From Comamonadaceae bacterium (lineage in GTDB: Bacteria > Pseudomonadota > Gammaproteobacteria > Burkholderiales > Burkholderiaceae_C): a DNA stretch of 64,000 nt. The stretch is taken from positions 1-64,000 of the forward strand of contig CANBWP010000014.1 in assembly GCA_947373185.1 (NCBI GenBank), written 5' to 3'. A program made the translations under genes and the position numbers. Under the pieces are notes generated by a model. The model searched no databases. It was not told the origin of the DNA and was given only the letters and a program-made list of their open reading frames with translations. Positions 52,121 through 60,279 of this stretch are shown here, in pieces. Position 1 is the stretch's first letter. Each line of letters begins with the position of its first letter.

Positions 52121-53132
52121 CATTGTAACTGAGTGACCAAGCTTGCAGCAAACTCTGAATGTCAACGGGCAACGGCGACCGAAAGGCCAGTGGCTCACCC
52201 GTCAGGGGGTGGTCAAAGGCAAGTCTGTCTGCATGCAGGGCCTGTCGGGGCATCAGGGGATGTTCCCCACCGCCATACAGGGTATCCCCAAGCAAGGGCA
52301 ATTTCATGGATGCCATGTGAACCCGAATTTGATGGGTCCGCCCTGTATCGAGGATGCATCGCACCAAGCAGCCGTGCTCGTTTTGATCCATGACATGAAA
52401 GTGCGTCAATGCCGATTTGCCTGGGGTTCTGGCCAGGTCTACGGTGGCCATCCGCAAGCGATTGGAGGGATCCCGACCAATTGGCAAATCGATGGACTTT
52501 TGTTTGGGGCCTACCCAAGCCTTGTCGGTCATGGCCACGTACTGCCTTTTCACGTCACGGTCCGCGATTTTTTTGACCAAAGCGTCCATGGCTTGGCGCG
52601 TCCGAGCCACCACCATCAGACCACTGGTGTCTTTGTCAAGCCGATGAACGATCCCGGCCCTTGGCAGGTCCATCAATCGCTCGTCCAAACCTAGCAAGCC
52701 ATTCATGAGGGTACCCGACCAATTGCCTGGGGCTGGATGGACCACCAGGCCTGCAGGTTTGTCGATGATCCTTAAATCAGCGTCTTCGTAGATGACATTC
52801 AAAGGCATCTGTTCAGGTTTAAAGGCCTGAGACTGGGGTGTCGCTCGCAACTCAATGCGCCAACGCTCGCCTGCCTTGACTTTGGTGGCAGATTTAAGAC
52901 AAACCTGTGTATCTCGGGTCACCGCCCCATCTTCCAGCAATTGCTGCAAATAACTGCGAGAGAACTCGGTCACCAGGAATGCCAGCATGCGGTCTAGCCG
53001 CTGTCCATGAAAATCTGGCGGCACGGTCAAATCACGCACCTCCACCCCATCAGCTGCCGCTAAGGACTCCAAAGAACTTTCGTCTTGAAGCGAATCTGTC
53101 TCGTCCAGTTCAAAGGGGCTCGATATAATCAA
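52110..53132 (-). CDS. rluD: 23S rRNA pseudouridine synthase RluD
   Basis: About 340 residues: an N-terminal S4-type domain (GQRLDRMLAFLVTEFSRSYL, about 43-62), then the RluA-family catalytic core with Asp166 in HRLDKDTSGLMVVAR. It modifies U1911, U1915 and U1917 of helix 69. The open frame only offers TTG at 53132, so either this is the start or one of the GTG codons around residues 30-32 is used. The latter fits the usual leader length better. It is divergent from bamD, whose -10 hexamer lies within the first codons of the long version. Confidence 0.93.
   Translation of the reverse strand: MIISSPFELDETDSLQDESSLESLAAADGVEVRDLTVPPDFHGQRLDRMLAFLVTEFSRSYLQQLLEDGAVTRDTQVCLKSATKVKAGERWRIELRATPQSQAFKPEQMPLNVIYEDADLRIIDKPAGLVVHPAPGNWSGTLMNGLLGLDERLMDLPRAGIVHRLDKDTSGLMVVARTRQAMDALVKKIADRDVKRQYVAMTDKAWVGPKQKSIDLPIGRDPSNRLRMATVDLARTPGKSALTHFHVMDQNEHGCLVRCILDTGRTHQIRVHMASMKLPLLGDTLYGGGEHPLMPRQALHADRLAFDHPLTGEPLAFRSPLPVDIQSLLQAWSLSYNEKT
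53124..53129 (+). promoter_or_regulatory. Consensus -10 hexamer of the bamD promoter
   Basis: A perfect TATAAT, which predicts a start near 53136 and a leader of about 22 bases to the bamD ATG with AAGG at 53147-53150. No good -35 hexamer is seen at 16-18 bases upstream. It overlaps the 5' end of the long rluD frame. Confidence 0.6.
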
Positions 53133-53157
53133 TTTGGTTTATTTCCAAGGTTGCCAG

Positions 53158-53955
53158 ATGTTGAACATCAGATTATCGGTGCTTGCGCTTACGTTTGTTG
53201 GTTTTGCCGCCACATTGCTTGCGGGTTGTTCAAGTACGCCCACCGACCCTACGGCAGCTTGGACCCCCGAGAAAATTTACAGCGAAGCCCGTGACGAAGT
53301 CAGCGCCGGGGCTTGGGACCGAGCCGCCATGCTGTTTGACAAATTAGAGGGCCGCGCAGCAGGCACCCCACTGGCACAGCAAGCACAAATTGAAAAAGCC
53401 TATGCCCAATACCGAGCCACTGAAAAAGTTCAAGCCATTGCCACATTGGATCGTTTCTTAAAACTGCATCCCGCCAGCCCTGCCATTGACTATGCGCTCT
53501 ACCTCAAAGGTTTGGTCAATTTCAATGACAATTTGGGATTGTTTTCGTTCATCACGCAACAAGACTTGTCCGAACGCGATCAAAAAGCAGCCAAAGATTC
53601 TTTCGAGTCCTTCAAAGAGTTGGTCAATCGCTTTCCAGATTCCAAATATGCACCTGACGCACGTCAACGCATGGCCTACATCGTCAACTCGCTGGCGTCT
53701 TATGAGGTCCATGTGGCGCGTTATTACTACAGCAAAGGGGCTTATGTCGCGGCTGTGAATCGTGCGCAATTGGCCCTCACAGACTATCCAGGCGTGCCCG
53801 CCGCCAAAGAAGCCTTAGAGCTTTTGGTGAAATCCTACGATGCCATGGGCATGAAGGAATTGAAGGCGGATTCACAACGTGTCTTGGACAAAAACTTTCC
53901 TCCAGCACCCAAACCCGACGTGACTAAGTCGGGTTCGTGGTGGAAGTTTTGGTAA
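53158..53955 (+). CDS. bamD: Outer-membrane assembly lipoprotein BamD
   Basis: A 265-residue essential BAM-complex lipoprotein. The signal peptide ends in LLAGC with Cys24. TPR-like helices follow: YSEARDEVSAGAWDRAAMLF, KVQAIATLDRFLKLHPASPA, LVNRFPDSKYAPDARQRMAY and EVHVARYYYSKGAYVAAVNR. The ATG at 53158 is preferred to an upstream start at 53134 because it begins the signal peptide. The last 32 bases overlap the 3' end of the convergent dinG gene. With bamB 9 kb away, this window holds two of the four BAM lipoproteins. Confidence 0.96.
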   Translation: MLNIRLSVLALTFVGFAATLLAGCSSTPTDPTAAWTPEKIYSEARDEVSAGAWDRAAMLFDKLEGRAAGTPLAQQAQIEKAYAQYRATEKVQAIATLDRFLKLHPASPAIDYALYLKGLVNFNDNLGLFSFITQQDLSERDQKAAKDSFESFKELVNRFPDSKYAPDARQRMAYIVNSLASYEVHVARYYYSKGAYVAAVNRAQLALTDYPGVPAAKEALELLVKSYDAMGMKELKADSQRVLDKNFPPAPKPDVTKSGSWWKFW

Positions 53956-56005
53956 GTTGAACCAGGGCCGACTCGAAATCGGCTTCATTGTCAATTTTGC
54001 GCATCGGAGGCAAGCTGGCCATGAGCCGTCTGCCATATGCCATACCGGTCAATCGAGGATCGCAAACCACCAACAAGCCCTGATCAGTTTCGCTGCGAAT
54101 CAGTCGACCAGCGCCCTGTTTCAGGGCAACTGCCGCCTCCGGCAAGCTGTAATCAGAAAATGAGCTCTTGCCCATGCATTCCAAGCGTTGCGAGCGGGCC
54201 TCCACCAAGGGGTCGTTTGGCGGTGGGAATGGCAACTTGTCAATGACCACCAACTGCAGCGCTTCGCCAGGCACATCGAAGCCTTCCCAAAAAGACGCAG
54301 AAGCTACCAATACGCAACCCAGGCCTCCTTGGCTTTGGCCCTCCCTGAAGCGCTCCATCAAACGCCGCTTCGGTCCTTGACCTTGCACCAAAACTTCCAA
54401 CTCGCCGCTCTGTCCCAAAGCAGCCGTCAGTGCTTCACCGATGTTTCGCATGGCATTGAGGGTGGTGGTCAGGACCAAGGTGCGCCCACCTAATTGACGC
54501 GCGTACTTTTCAACCCAAGTGGCCACGGTGCGAGTGTGCGCAAAATCGTTGGGCTTGGGCATGCCTTTGGGCACGTAGATGGCAGACATCAATTCGTAAT
54601 CAAAGGGACTTGCCACTCGAAGCTTGCGCGCAGCGGTCAAGCCACAAGGTTCTGTGAACCACTTCATTTGATCGTCTTCGCCTAAAGTGGCTGACGTGAA
54701 AATCCAGGATTTTGTCGCGAGGCTTGTCGTTTGAGACTGGCTTTGATCTATGCCACTCAACTTTGCATCATGTATTTCTTCGTCCAATGCCAAGTTGCTA
54801 GGATTGCGATTCAACATGTGGGTTTGAACCGCTCTCGAAATGTCCAAGGGTGACTCCACCAAACGCATCTGCGTGCCCAACTCAACCCATCTGACAGCAC
54901 CCTCTTCACAAGGCGCTTGAAAGTGGGCCAATGCGGACAATTGCAAACTGACACGTTCATGCAAACGCACAAAATCTGGCGCCATTTCGCTCACAGTATC
55001 AAGGGCCGCTTGTGCTGCGTGCAATGCAACTTCCAATTGCGCCATGGCAGTCAACCAATCGGCGGTTTCGATGTCGTCTGGCACTGGCTCGGCCCAACGC
55101 AGTCGAGAGCCTGCACGCACATGCTGCGCAGTGAGGCGCAAATCGCGGATTGACTTTTCAAGGACGTTGCAAATGAGCGTCCAATCGACCAAGCCTCGCG
55201 CCAATTGAATGCCTGCACCCAGTACATCACGGGTCAATTCCAGCAACTGACTGGTGCTGATGTGACGCCCTAGAAAATTGATGCCAATTTCATTGAGCTG
55301 ATGCGCTTCGTCAAACACCACCGCTTGAACTGAGGGCAACAGTTCTGCCATGCCAGTTTCACGCACATTCAAATCGGCAAAAAATAAATGGTGATTGATG
55401 ACCACCACGTCGGCCGCCATGGCTTCCTTGCGCGCTAAATTGACATGGCAAGATTTAAAGTGAGGGCACGGTGAGCCCAGACAATTGTCTCGATTTGAAG
55501 TGACCAAAGAGATGACAGGCGAGCGATCATCAAGACCCGACAATTCGGATAAATCGCCGGTTCGGGTCGATTGGGACCATGTTTCAATTTTGCTCAGCGC
55601 ATGCGCATGAATTCTGAGTGAGGCATCATGGCTTTGCCTGGCCTGAGACAATCGGTAGGTGCACAAATAACTGCCACGGCCCTTGAGCAAAGCGACGCGA
55701 ATGGGCAAGTTCAGAACCTCAACCAACTTCGGTATGTCGCGTGAGAACAGTTGATCTTGAAGGGCTTTGGTGGCGGTAGACACCAAAGCACGCCGGCCAC
55801 TGAGCAATACGGGCACCAAATAAGCGTATGTTTTACCAACACCGGTACCCGCCTCCACCACCAGCTCGCCGCCCGAACCAATGGTTTCTGCGACGGCCAT
55901 GGCCATGTCGGTCTGGCCTGCTCTGGGCTTGAATAGAGATGACGCCTGTGCAAGGACGCCGTCGGCCGTGAAGACCGATGCCACGGCGTGAAGATAATCA
56001 CTCAA
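53924..56005 (-). CDS. DinG/YoaA-family ATP-dependent DNA helicase
   Basis: A 693-residue XPD-like superfamily 2 helicase. Walker A is EAGTGVGKT (51-59). The four iron-sulfur ligands are Cys115, Cys175, Cys180 and Cys186, and the DEAH box is at 232-235 (VVFDEAHQLNE). The C-terminal motifs are SASFWEGFDVPGEALQLVVI and QGAGRLIRSETDQG. It probably resolves structured or stalled DNA; whether it is DinG or YoaA is uncertain. Its ATG overlaps the upstream gene's stop by four bases, and its end overlaps bamD. Confidence 0.93.
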   Translation of the reverse strand: MSDYLHAVASVFTADGVLAQASSLFKPRAGQTDMAMAVAETIGSGGELVVEAGTGVGKTYAYLVPVLLSGRRALVSTATKALQDQLFSRDIPKLVEVLNLPIRVALLKGRGSYLCTYRLSQARQSHDASLRIHAHALSKIETWSQSTRTGDLSELSGLDDRSPVISLVTSNRDNCLGSPCPHFKSCHVNLARKEAMAADVVVINHHLFFADLNVRETGMAELLPSVQAVVFDEAHQLNEIGINFLGRHISTSQLLELTRDVLGAGIQLARGLVDWTLICNVLEKSIRDLRLTAQHVRAGSRLRWAEPVPDDIETADWLTAMAQLEVALHAAQAALDTVSEMAPDFVRLHERVSLQLSALAHFQAPCEEGAVRWVELGTQMRLVESPLDISRAVQTHMLNRNPSNLALDEEIHDAKLSGIDQSQSQTTSLATKSWIFTSATLGEDDQMKWFTEPCGLTAARKLRVASPFDYELMSAIYVPKGMPKPNDFAHTRTVATWVEKYARQLGGRTLVLTTTLNAMRNIGEALTAALGQSGELEVLVQGQGPKRRLMERFREGQSQGGLGCVLVASASFWEGFDVPGEALQLVVIDKLPFPPPNDPLVEARSQRLECMGKSSFSDYSLPEAAVALKQGAGRLIRSETDQGLLVVCDPRLTGMAYGRRLMASLPPMRKIDNEADFESALVQLTKTSTTNPT

Positions 56006-56355
56006 GGTGCAGCCTTGTTTTTGTCATCCAAACGTTCGCGCCTGTCGAGTTCCTTGAGGGCACGCTGGCGGACATTCAAATTTACTTCCAGTTGATGAAG
56101 TGGCGCAAGCTGTTTGTATTTTTGGCTTCTTGCAGTGTCAAGGCAATCGTTGACGGCAAAGGTTTTCCAGCAAGATTTCGATTCAAGTTGAAACTGATCC
56201 AAGACTTGTTTTTTTTGTAGCGCAATGTGATCAAGCTCTCTCGCAATGCTGCCCAGCTCTCCTGCTTGAGCAGATTCACGCGCAAAAGAATTGCCAGCAA
56301 AGACCAAGCCCGTGCAAGTGAGAAGCTGGCAAAATAATTTCAAATCATGAATCAT
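56002..56355 (-). CDS. Exported Cys-pair coiled-coil protein of unknown function
   Basis: A 117-residue protein. Residues 1-25 look like a signal peptide (LLTCTGLVFAGNSFA). The rest is helical and highly charged, with a pair Cys62 and Cys71 in SCWKTFAVNDCLDTARSQKY, then a likely coiled coil (LHQLEVNLNVRQRALKELDR). I associate this Cys-x8-Cys motif with small hypothetical proteins of Burkholderiales. It overlaps zapE upstream and dinG downstream, each by four bases, so all three are probably cotranslated. No function is known to me. Confidence 0.75.
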   Translation of the reverse strand: MIHDLKLFCQLLTCTGLVFAGNSFARESAQAGELGSIARELDHIALQKKQVLDQFQLESKSCWKTFAVNDCLDTARSQKYKQLAPLHQLEVNLNVRQRALKELDRRERLDDKNKAAP

Positions 56356-57449
56356 GTGATGTGCGTGTCGACCGTGCGATGTTCAAGTGCCAAGAACTCT
56401 GATGACTGCATTTCGTGCAAGCGCGAGATGGTTCGTGGAAATTCATGCGCCAATGGACCTTCTGTATACAGGGCTTCGGGCGCGACCTCAGCAGAAAGAA
56501 TTAATTTAACACGCCTGTCATACAGAACGTCGATGAGCCAAGTAAAACGCCTTGCTTCTGATGCCAATCGAGGTGGCATCATGGGCACATTGCTGAGTAG
56601 GACCGTGTGAAACTGAGTGGCAATTTCCAAATAATCATTTTGCGAACGCGGGCCGCCGCACAGGGCTCTGAAATCAAACCAGACCACACCCCCGGCCCTT
56701 CGTTTGCTCACAATGTCTCGCGCCTCAATGTGCAAAATAGGATCTTCATCATGGCTGCTGGCCAAACGATTGAAGGCGTCTTGCATTTCGGTGTCCGCAT
56801 GCTCACCCAATGGACAGTGATAAAGCTTGACCATCTCTAAAGTGCGGCGTCGGTAGTCGGTGCCATTGTCAACATTCAACACTTCCATGCGCTCATTCAA
56901 GAGCGCAATGGCTGGCAACAATCGATCGCGGTGCAACCCATCAGGGTACAAATTGTCGGGTTTGAAATTGGACGTCGTGACAAAGCTCACGCCATTTTCG
57001 AACAAAGAAACCAACAGGCGGTGCAAGATCATGGCATCGGTAATGTCGGCCACATGGAACTCATCAAAACAAATGAGCTGGTAACGTTTCGCCATGCGTC
57101 GACCCAGTTCATCCAAGGGATTGACGGTACCTTGCATCAAGGCCAACTCACGGTGAACTTCGCGCATGAACTCGTGAAAATGCAAGCGCGTTTTATCTTT
57201 GACGGGAACCGCGTTGTAAAAGCAGTCCATCAAAAAGCTTTTGCCGCGACCCACACCACCAAACATGTAAACGCCACGTGGCAGTTCTGGTTTTTTCTTT
57301 AAAAACCTCAGCGGACTTTTGATGCTTTCTTGATAAGCCGCCCATTCTTGGGCACAGCGCTCTAAAGCGTCCACGGCACGAAGTTGTGCGGGGTCCGCCT
57401 GGTAGCCTCTGTTCAGAAGTTCTTGGTCATAGGCTGAGCGAACGGACAT
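56352..57449 (-). CDS. zapE: Cell division protein ZapE (AFG1-like ATPase)
   Basis: A 365-residue ATPase. Walker A is GGVGRGKS (64-71), Walker B ICFDEFHVADITDAMI, and the RLHFHEFMREVHREL segment is typical of the AFG1 family. Bacterial ZapE interacts with FtsZ during division. The position downstream of the oxoglutarate dehydrogenase genes is common in Burkholderiales, but the strong hairpin after lpdA suggests its own promoter in the 86-base gap. It is coupled to the Cys-pair gene by ATGA. Confidence 0.94.
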   Translation of the reverse strand: MSVRSAYDQELLNRGYQADPAQLRAVDALERCAQEWAAYQESIKSPLRFLKKKPELPRGVYMFGGVGRGKSFLMDCFYNAVPVKDKTRLHFHEFMREVHRELALMQGTVNPLDELGRRMAKRYQLICFDEFHVADITDAMILHRLLVSLFENGVSFVTTSNFKPDNLYPDGLHRDRLLPAIALLNERMEVLNVDNGTDYRRRTLEMVKLYHCPLGEHADTEMQDAFNRLASSHDEDPILHIEARDIVSKRRAGGVVWFDFRALCGGPRSQNDYLEIATQFHTVLLSNVPMMPPRLASEARRFTWLIDVLYDRRVKLILSAEVAPEALYTEGPLAHEFPRTISRLHEMQSSEFLALEHRTVDTHIT

Positions 57450-57490
57450 GGCGGGGTGCTTTACAAGACAGGTTCTTTGGAATGAGAAAA

Positions 57491-57507
57491 CCCGGGACTG
57501 GCCCGGG
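57491..57507 (-). terminator. Intrinsic terminator after lpdA
   Basis: CCCGGG (57491-57496), a five-base loop, then CCCGGG (57502-57507). On the minus strand TTTTCTCATT follows. It closes the odhA-odhB-lpdA transcript upstream of zapE. Confidence 0.85.
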
Positions 57508-57535
57508 CTTCGTAGTTTAACGAGACTTGAAAAAC

Positions 57536-58963
57536 TTAGAAGTTCAGGGTCCGTTTGTCCACTGCCAAGGCAGCTTCTTTGGTGGCTTCACTCAACGAGG
57601 GGTGCGCATGGCAGATACGGGCAATGTCTTCTGCGCTGGCACGGAATTCCATGGCCACAACGGCTTCAGAGATCAACTCGCTGGCCATGGGGCCCACGAT
57701 GTGAACACCCAAGATTTCGTCGGTCTTGGCGTCAGCCAAGAACTTGACCATACCGGTGGTGTCACCCAAGGCACGTGCACGACCGTTTGCCAAGAATGGG
57801 AACGTACCGGCTTTGTAAGCCACGCCATCCGCCTTGAGTTGCTGCTCAGTGCGACCCACCCATGCAATTTCAGGGCTGGTGTAAATGACCCAGGGAATGG
57901 TGTTGAAGTTAACGTGACCGTGCTGACCCGCAATGCGCTCAGCCACAGCAACGCCCTCTTCTTCTGCTTTGTGCGCCAACATGGGGCCACGCACCACGTC
58001 GCCCACAGCCCAAACGCCTGGCAAATTGGTTTTGCATTCAGCGTCGACCACAATGGCACCGCGCTCGTCCAATTGGAGACCCACCGCTTCGGTGTTGAGT
58101 CCAATGGTGTTGGGCACACGGCCAATGGAGACAATCAGTTTGTCTGCATCAATGCTCTGGGCTTCACCCTTGGCATTGGTGTAAGCCACTTTGACGCCCT
58201 TTTTGCCGTTTTGAATGTCGCCGACTTTGACGCCGAGTTCAATTTTCAGGCCTTGCTTGTCGAATGCTTTTTTGGCTTCTTTGGCAATCTGCTCATCCAC
58301 TGCGCCCAAGAAGGTTGGCAAACCTTCAAGGATGGTGACTTCTGAGCCCAGGCGGCGCCAGACAGAACCCATTTCCAAACCGATCACGCCAGAACCGATG
58401 AGCACCAATTTCTTGGGGACTGCGCCAACTTTCAGGGCGCCGTCGTTGGACAAGACGTTGACTTCGTCAAAGGGTGTGCCTGGCAAAGCGCGCGCATTGG
58501 AGCCTGTGGCCACAATGATGTTCTTGCCCACCAAAGTTTCGTTGGCTGCGCCAGTCACATTCACTTCGTAGCCACCTTCAACAGCTTTGCTGAACGCAGC
58601 GCGGCCGTGGAAGAAAGACACTTTGTTCTTTTTGAACAAGTACAAAATGCCGTCGTTGTTTTGCTTCACAACGTTGTCCTTGCGGGCAATCATCTTGACC
58701 ACGTCCATGCTGACACCCTTCATCTCAATGCCGTGATCGGCAAAGTGATGGTTGGCTTGCTCGAAGTGCTCGGAAGACTGCAGCAAAGCTTTGGAAGGAA
58801 TGCAACCAACGTTGGTGCACGTACCGCCAGGAGCTGGGCCCCCTGCGGCGTTTTTCCATTCGTCGACGCATGCCACTTGGAAACCCAATTGGGCTGCGCG
58901 AATGGCGGCAATGTAACCGCCGGGGCCGCCACCAATGACGACCACATCAAATTGTTTGCTCAT
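57536..58963 (-). CDS. lpdA: Dihydrolipoyl dehydrogenase (E3)
   Basis: A 475-residue FAD- and NAD-dependent disulfide oxidoreductase that reoxidises dihydrolipoamide. The N-terminal GGGPGGYIAAIRAAQLG binds FAD. The redox pair is Cys49 and Cys54 in GGTCTNVGCIPSKALL. The active-site base pair is His454 and Glu459 in CHAHPSLSEA. It follows odhB by 18 bases with AGGA upstream of the ATG, giving the complete E1-E2-E3 set of the 2-oxoglutarate dehydrogenase complex in order. It may also serve other lipoyl complexes. Confidence 0.97.
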   Translation of the reverse strand: MSKQFDVVVIGGGPGGYIAAIRAAQLGFQVACVDEWKNAAGGPAPGGTCTNVGCIPSKALLQSSEHFEQANHHFADHGIEMKGVSMDVVKMIARKDNVVKQNNDGILYLFKKNKVSFFHGRAAFSKAVEGGYEVNVTGAANETLVGKNIIVATGSNARALPGTPFDEVNVLSNDGALKVGAVPKKLVLIGSGVIGLEMGSVWRRLGSEVTILEGLPTFLGAVDEQIAKEAKKAFDKQGLKIELGVKVGDIQNGKKGVKVAYTNAKGEAQSIDADKLIVSIGRVPNTIGLNTEAVGLQLDERGAIVVDAECKTNLPGVWAVGDVVRGPMLAHKAEEEGVAVAERIAGQHGHVNFNTIPWVIYTSPEIAWVGRTEQQLKADGVAYKAGTFPFLANGRARALGDTTGMVKFLADAKTDEILGVHIVGPMASELISEAVVAMEFRASAEDIARICHAHPSLSEATKEAALAVDKRTLNF

Positions 58964-58981
58964 GCTAATTCCTAATGTGAT

Positions 58982-60235
58982 TTAGATGTCAAACAACAAG
59001 CGTGATGGATCTTCCAACGCTTCTTTCATGGCCACCAAGCCCAAGACAGCTTCACGGCCGTCAATGATGCGGTGGTCGTAAGACATGGCGAAATAGTTCA
59101 TGGGGCGAACCACCACTTGACCGTTTTCAACCATGGCGCGATCTTTGGTGGCGTGCACGCCCAAAATGGCAGACTGTGGTGGGTTGATGATGGGGGTGGA
59201 CATCATGGAGCCGAAGGTGCCGCCATTGGAGATGGAGAACGTACCGCCGGTCATGTCTTCGATGCCCAACTTACCGTCTTTGGCCTTGGCACCAAATTCA
59301 GCAATTTTCTTCTCGATGTCGGCAAAGCTCATTTGGTCGGCGTTGCGCAAAATAGGCACCACCAAACCGCGAGGTGAGCCCACTGCAATACCGATGTCAA
59401 AGTAGCCGTGGTACACGATGTCGTTGCCGTCAACAGAGGCATTGAGCACGGGGTATTTCTTCAAGGCATGCACAGCAGCTTTGACGAAGAAGCTCATGAA
59501 GCCCAACTTGATGCCATGTTCTTTTTCGAACTTGTCTTGGAAGCGCTTGCGCATGTCCATGACAGGGGCCATGTTGATTTCGTTGAACGTGGTCAAGATG
59601 GCATTGGTCGATTGCGATTGCAACAAACGCTCGGCCACACGTGCACGCAAACGTGTCATGGGTACGCGTTGCTCAGGACGATCACCTAAGTTCACCGCAG
59701 GTGCCGCCACTTGGGGCAATGACGTGGTTGGCACGCCAGTTGGAATAGACACTTGGGCAGCAGGCTTGGCACCACCGGCCACAGCGGACAACACATCACC
59801 TTTGGTGACGCGGCCGTCTTTGCCAGAACCAGCAACAGAGCCAGCAGCCAAGTGGTTGTCGGCCATCAGCTTGGCGGCAGCGGGCATGGCCACGCCAGCC
59901 ATGCTGGTGCTTTGGGCTGCGGGTGCAGCAGCAGGTGCGCTTGCGGCTGGTGCCGGCGCAGCAGCCGCAGCTGGTGCAGCGGCGGCCACTTTGCCGTCGG
60001 TGTCAATGCGAGCAATCAGTTGCTCAGCAGTGACGGTACCGCCATCGCCAACCAAGATTTCTGACAAGACACCCGCTGAAGGTGCAGGCACTTCCAACAC
60101 GACTTTGTCGGTTTCAATTTCGATCAAGATTTCGTCGGCAGCAACACTGTCGCCCACTTTCTTTTTCCATTGCAACATGGTGGCTTCTGCCACAGATTCA
60201 GACAATTGTGGAACTTTAACTTCTACGATAGCCAT
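58982..60235 (-). CDS. odhB: 2-oxoglutarate dehydrogenase E2, dihydrolipoyllysine succinyltransferase
   Basis: A 417-residue E2 subunit. The single lipoyl domain carries Lys44 in [13 protein letters not shown]. An Ala/Pro-rich linker follows at about 84-112, then the peripheral subunit-binding domain ([19 protein letters not shown]). The catalytic domain has His388 and Asp392 in [13 protein letters not shown]. It transfers the succinyl group to CoA in the TCA cycle. The Ala-rich linker is the most biased stretch of coding sequence in the window. The ribosome-binding site is modest. Confidence 0.96.
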   Translation of the reverse strand: MAIVEVKVPQLSESVAEATMLQWKKKVGDSVAADEILIEIETDKVVLEVPAPSAGVLSEILVGDGGTVTAEQLIARIDTDGKVAAAAPAAAAAPAPAASAPAAAPAAQSTSMAGVAMPAAAKLMADNHLAAGSVAGSGKDGRVTKGDVLSAVAGGAKPAAQVSIPTGVPTTSLPQVAAPAVNLGDRPEQRVPMTRLRARVAERLLQSQSTNAILTTFNEINMAPVMDMRKRFQDKFEKEHGIKLGFMSFFVKAAVHALKKYPVLNASVDGNDIVYHGYFDIGIAVGSPRGLVVPILRNADQMSFADIEKKIAEFGAKAKDGKLGIEDMTGGTFSISNGGTFGSMMSTPIINPPQSAILGVHATKDRAMVENGQVVVRPMNYFAMSYDHRIIDGREAVLGLVAMKEALEDPSRLLFDI

Positions 60236-60279
60236 TTCAATTCTTTCTAAATAGGTTCAGTCGATGTTTGCGTTGGACC

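Noticed and set aside
59418-60254. A 278-codon plus-strand frame opposite odhB rich in Ala and Gly
   Set aside because: It reflects the Ala/Pro-rich E2 linker read on the other strand; odhB has lipoyl and catalytic motifs in the correct frame.
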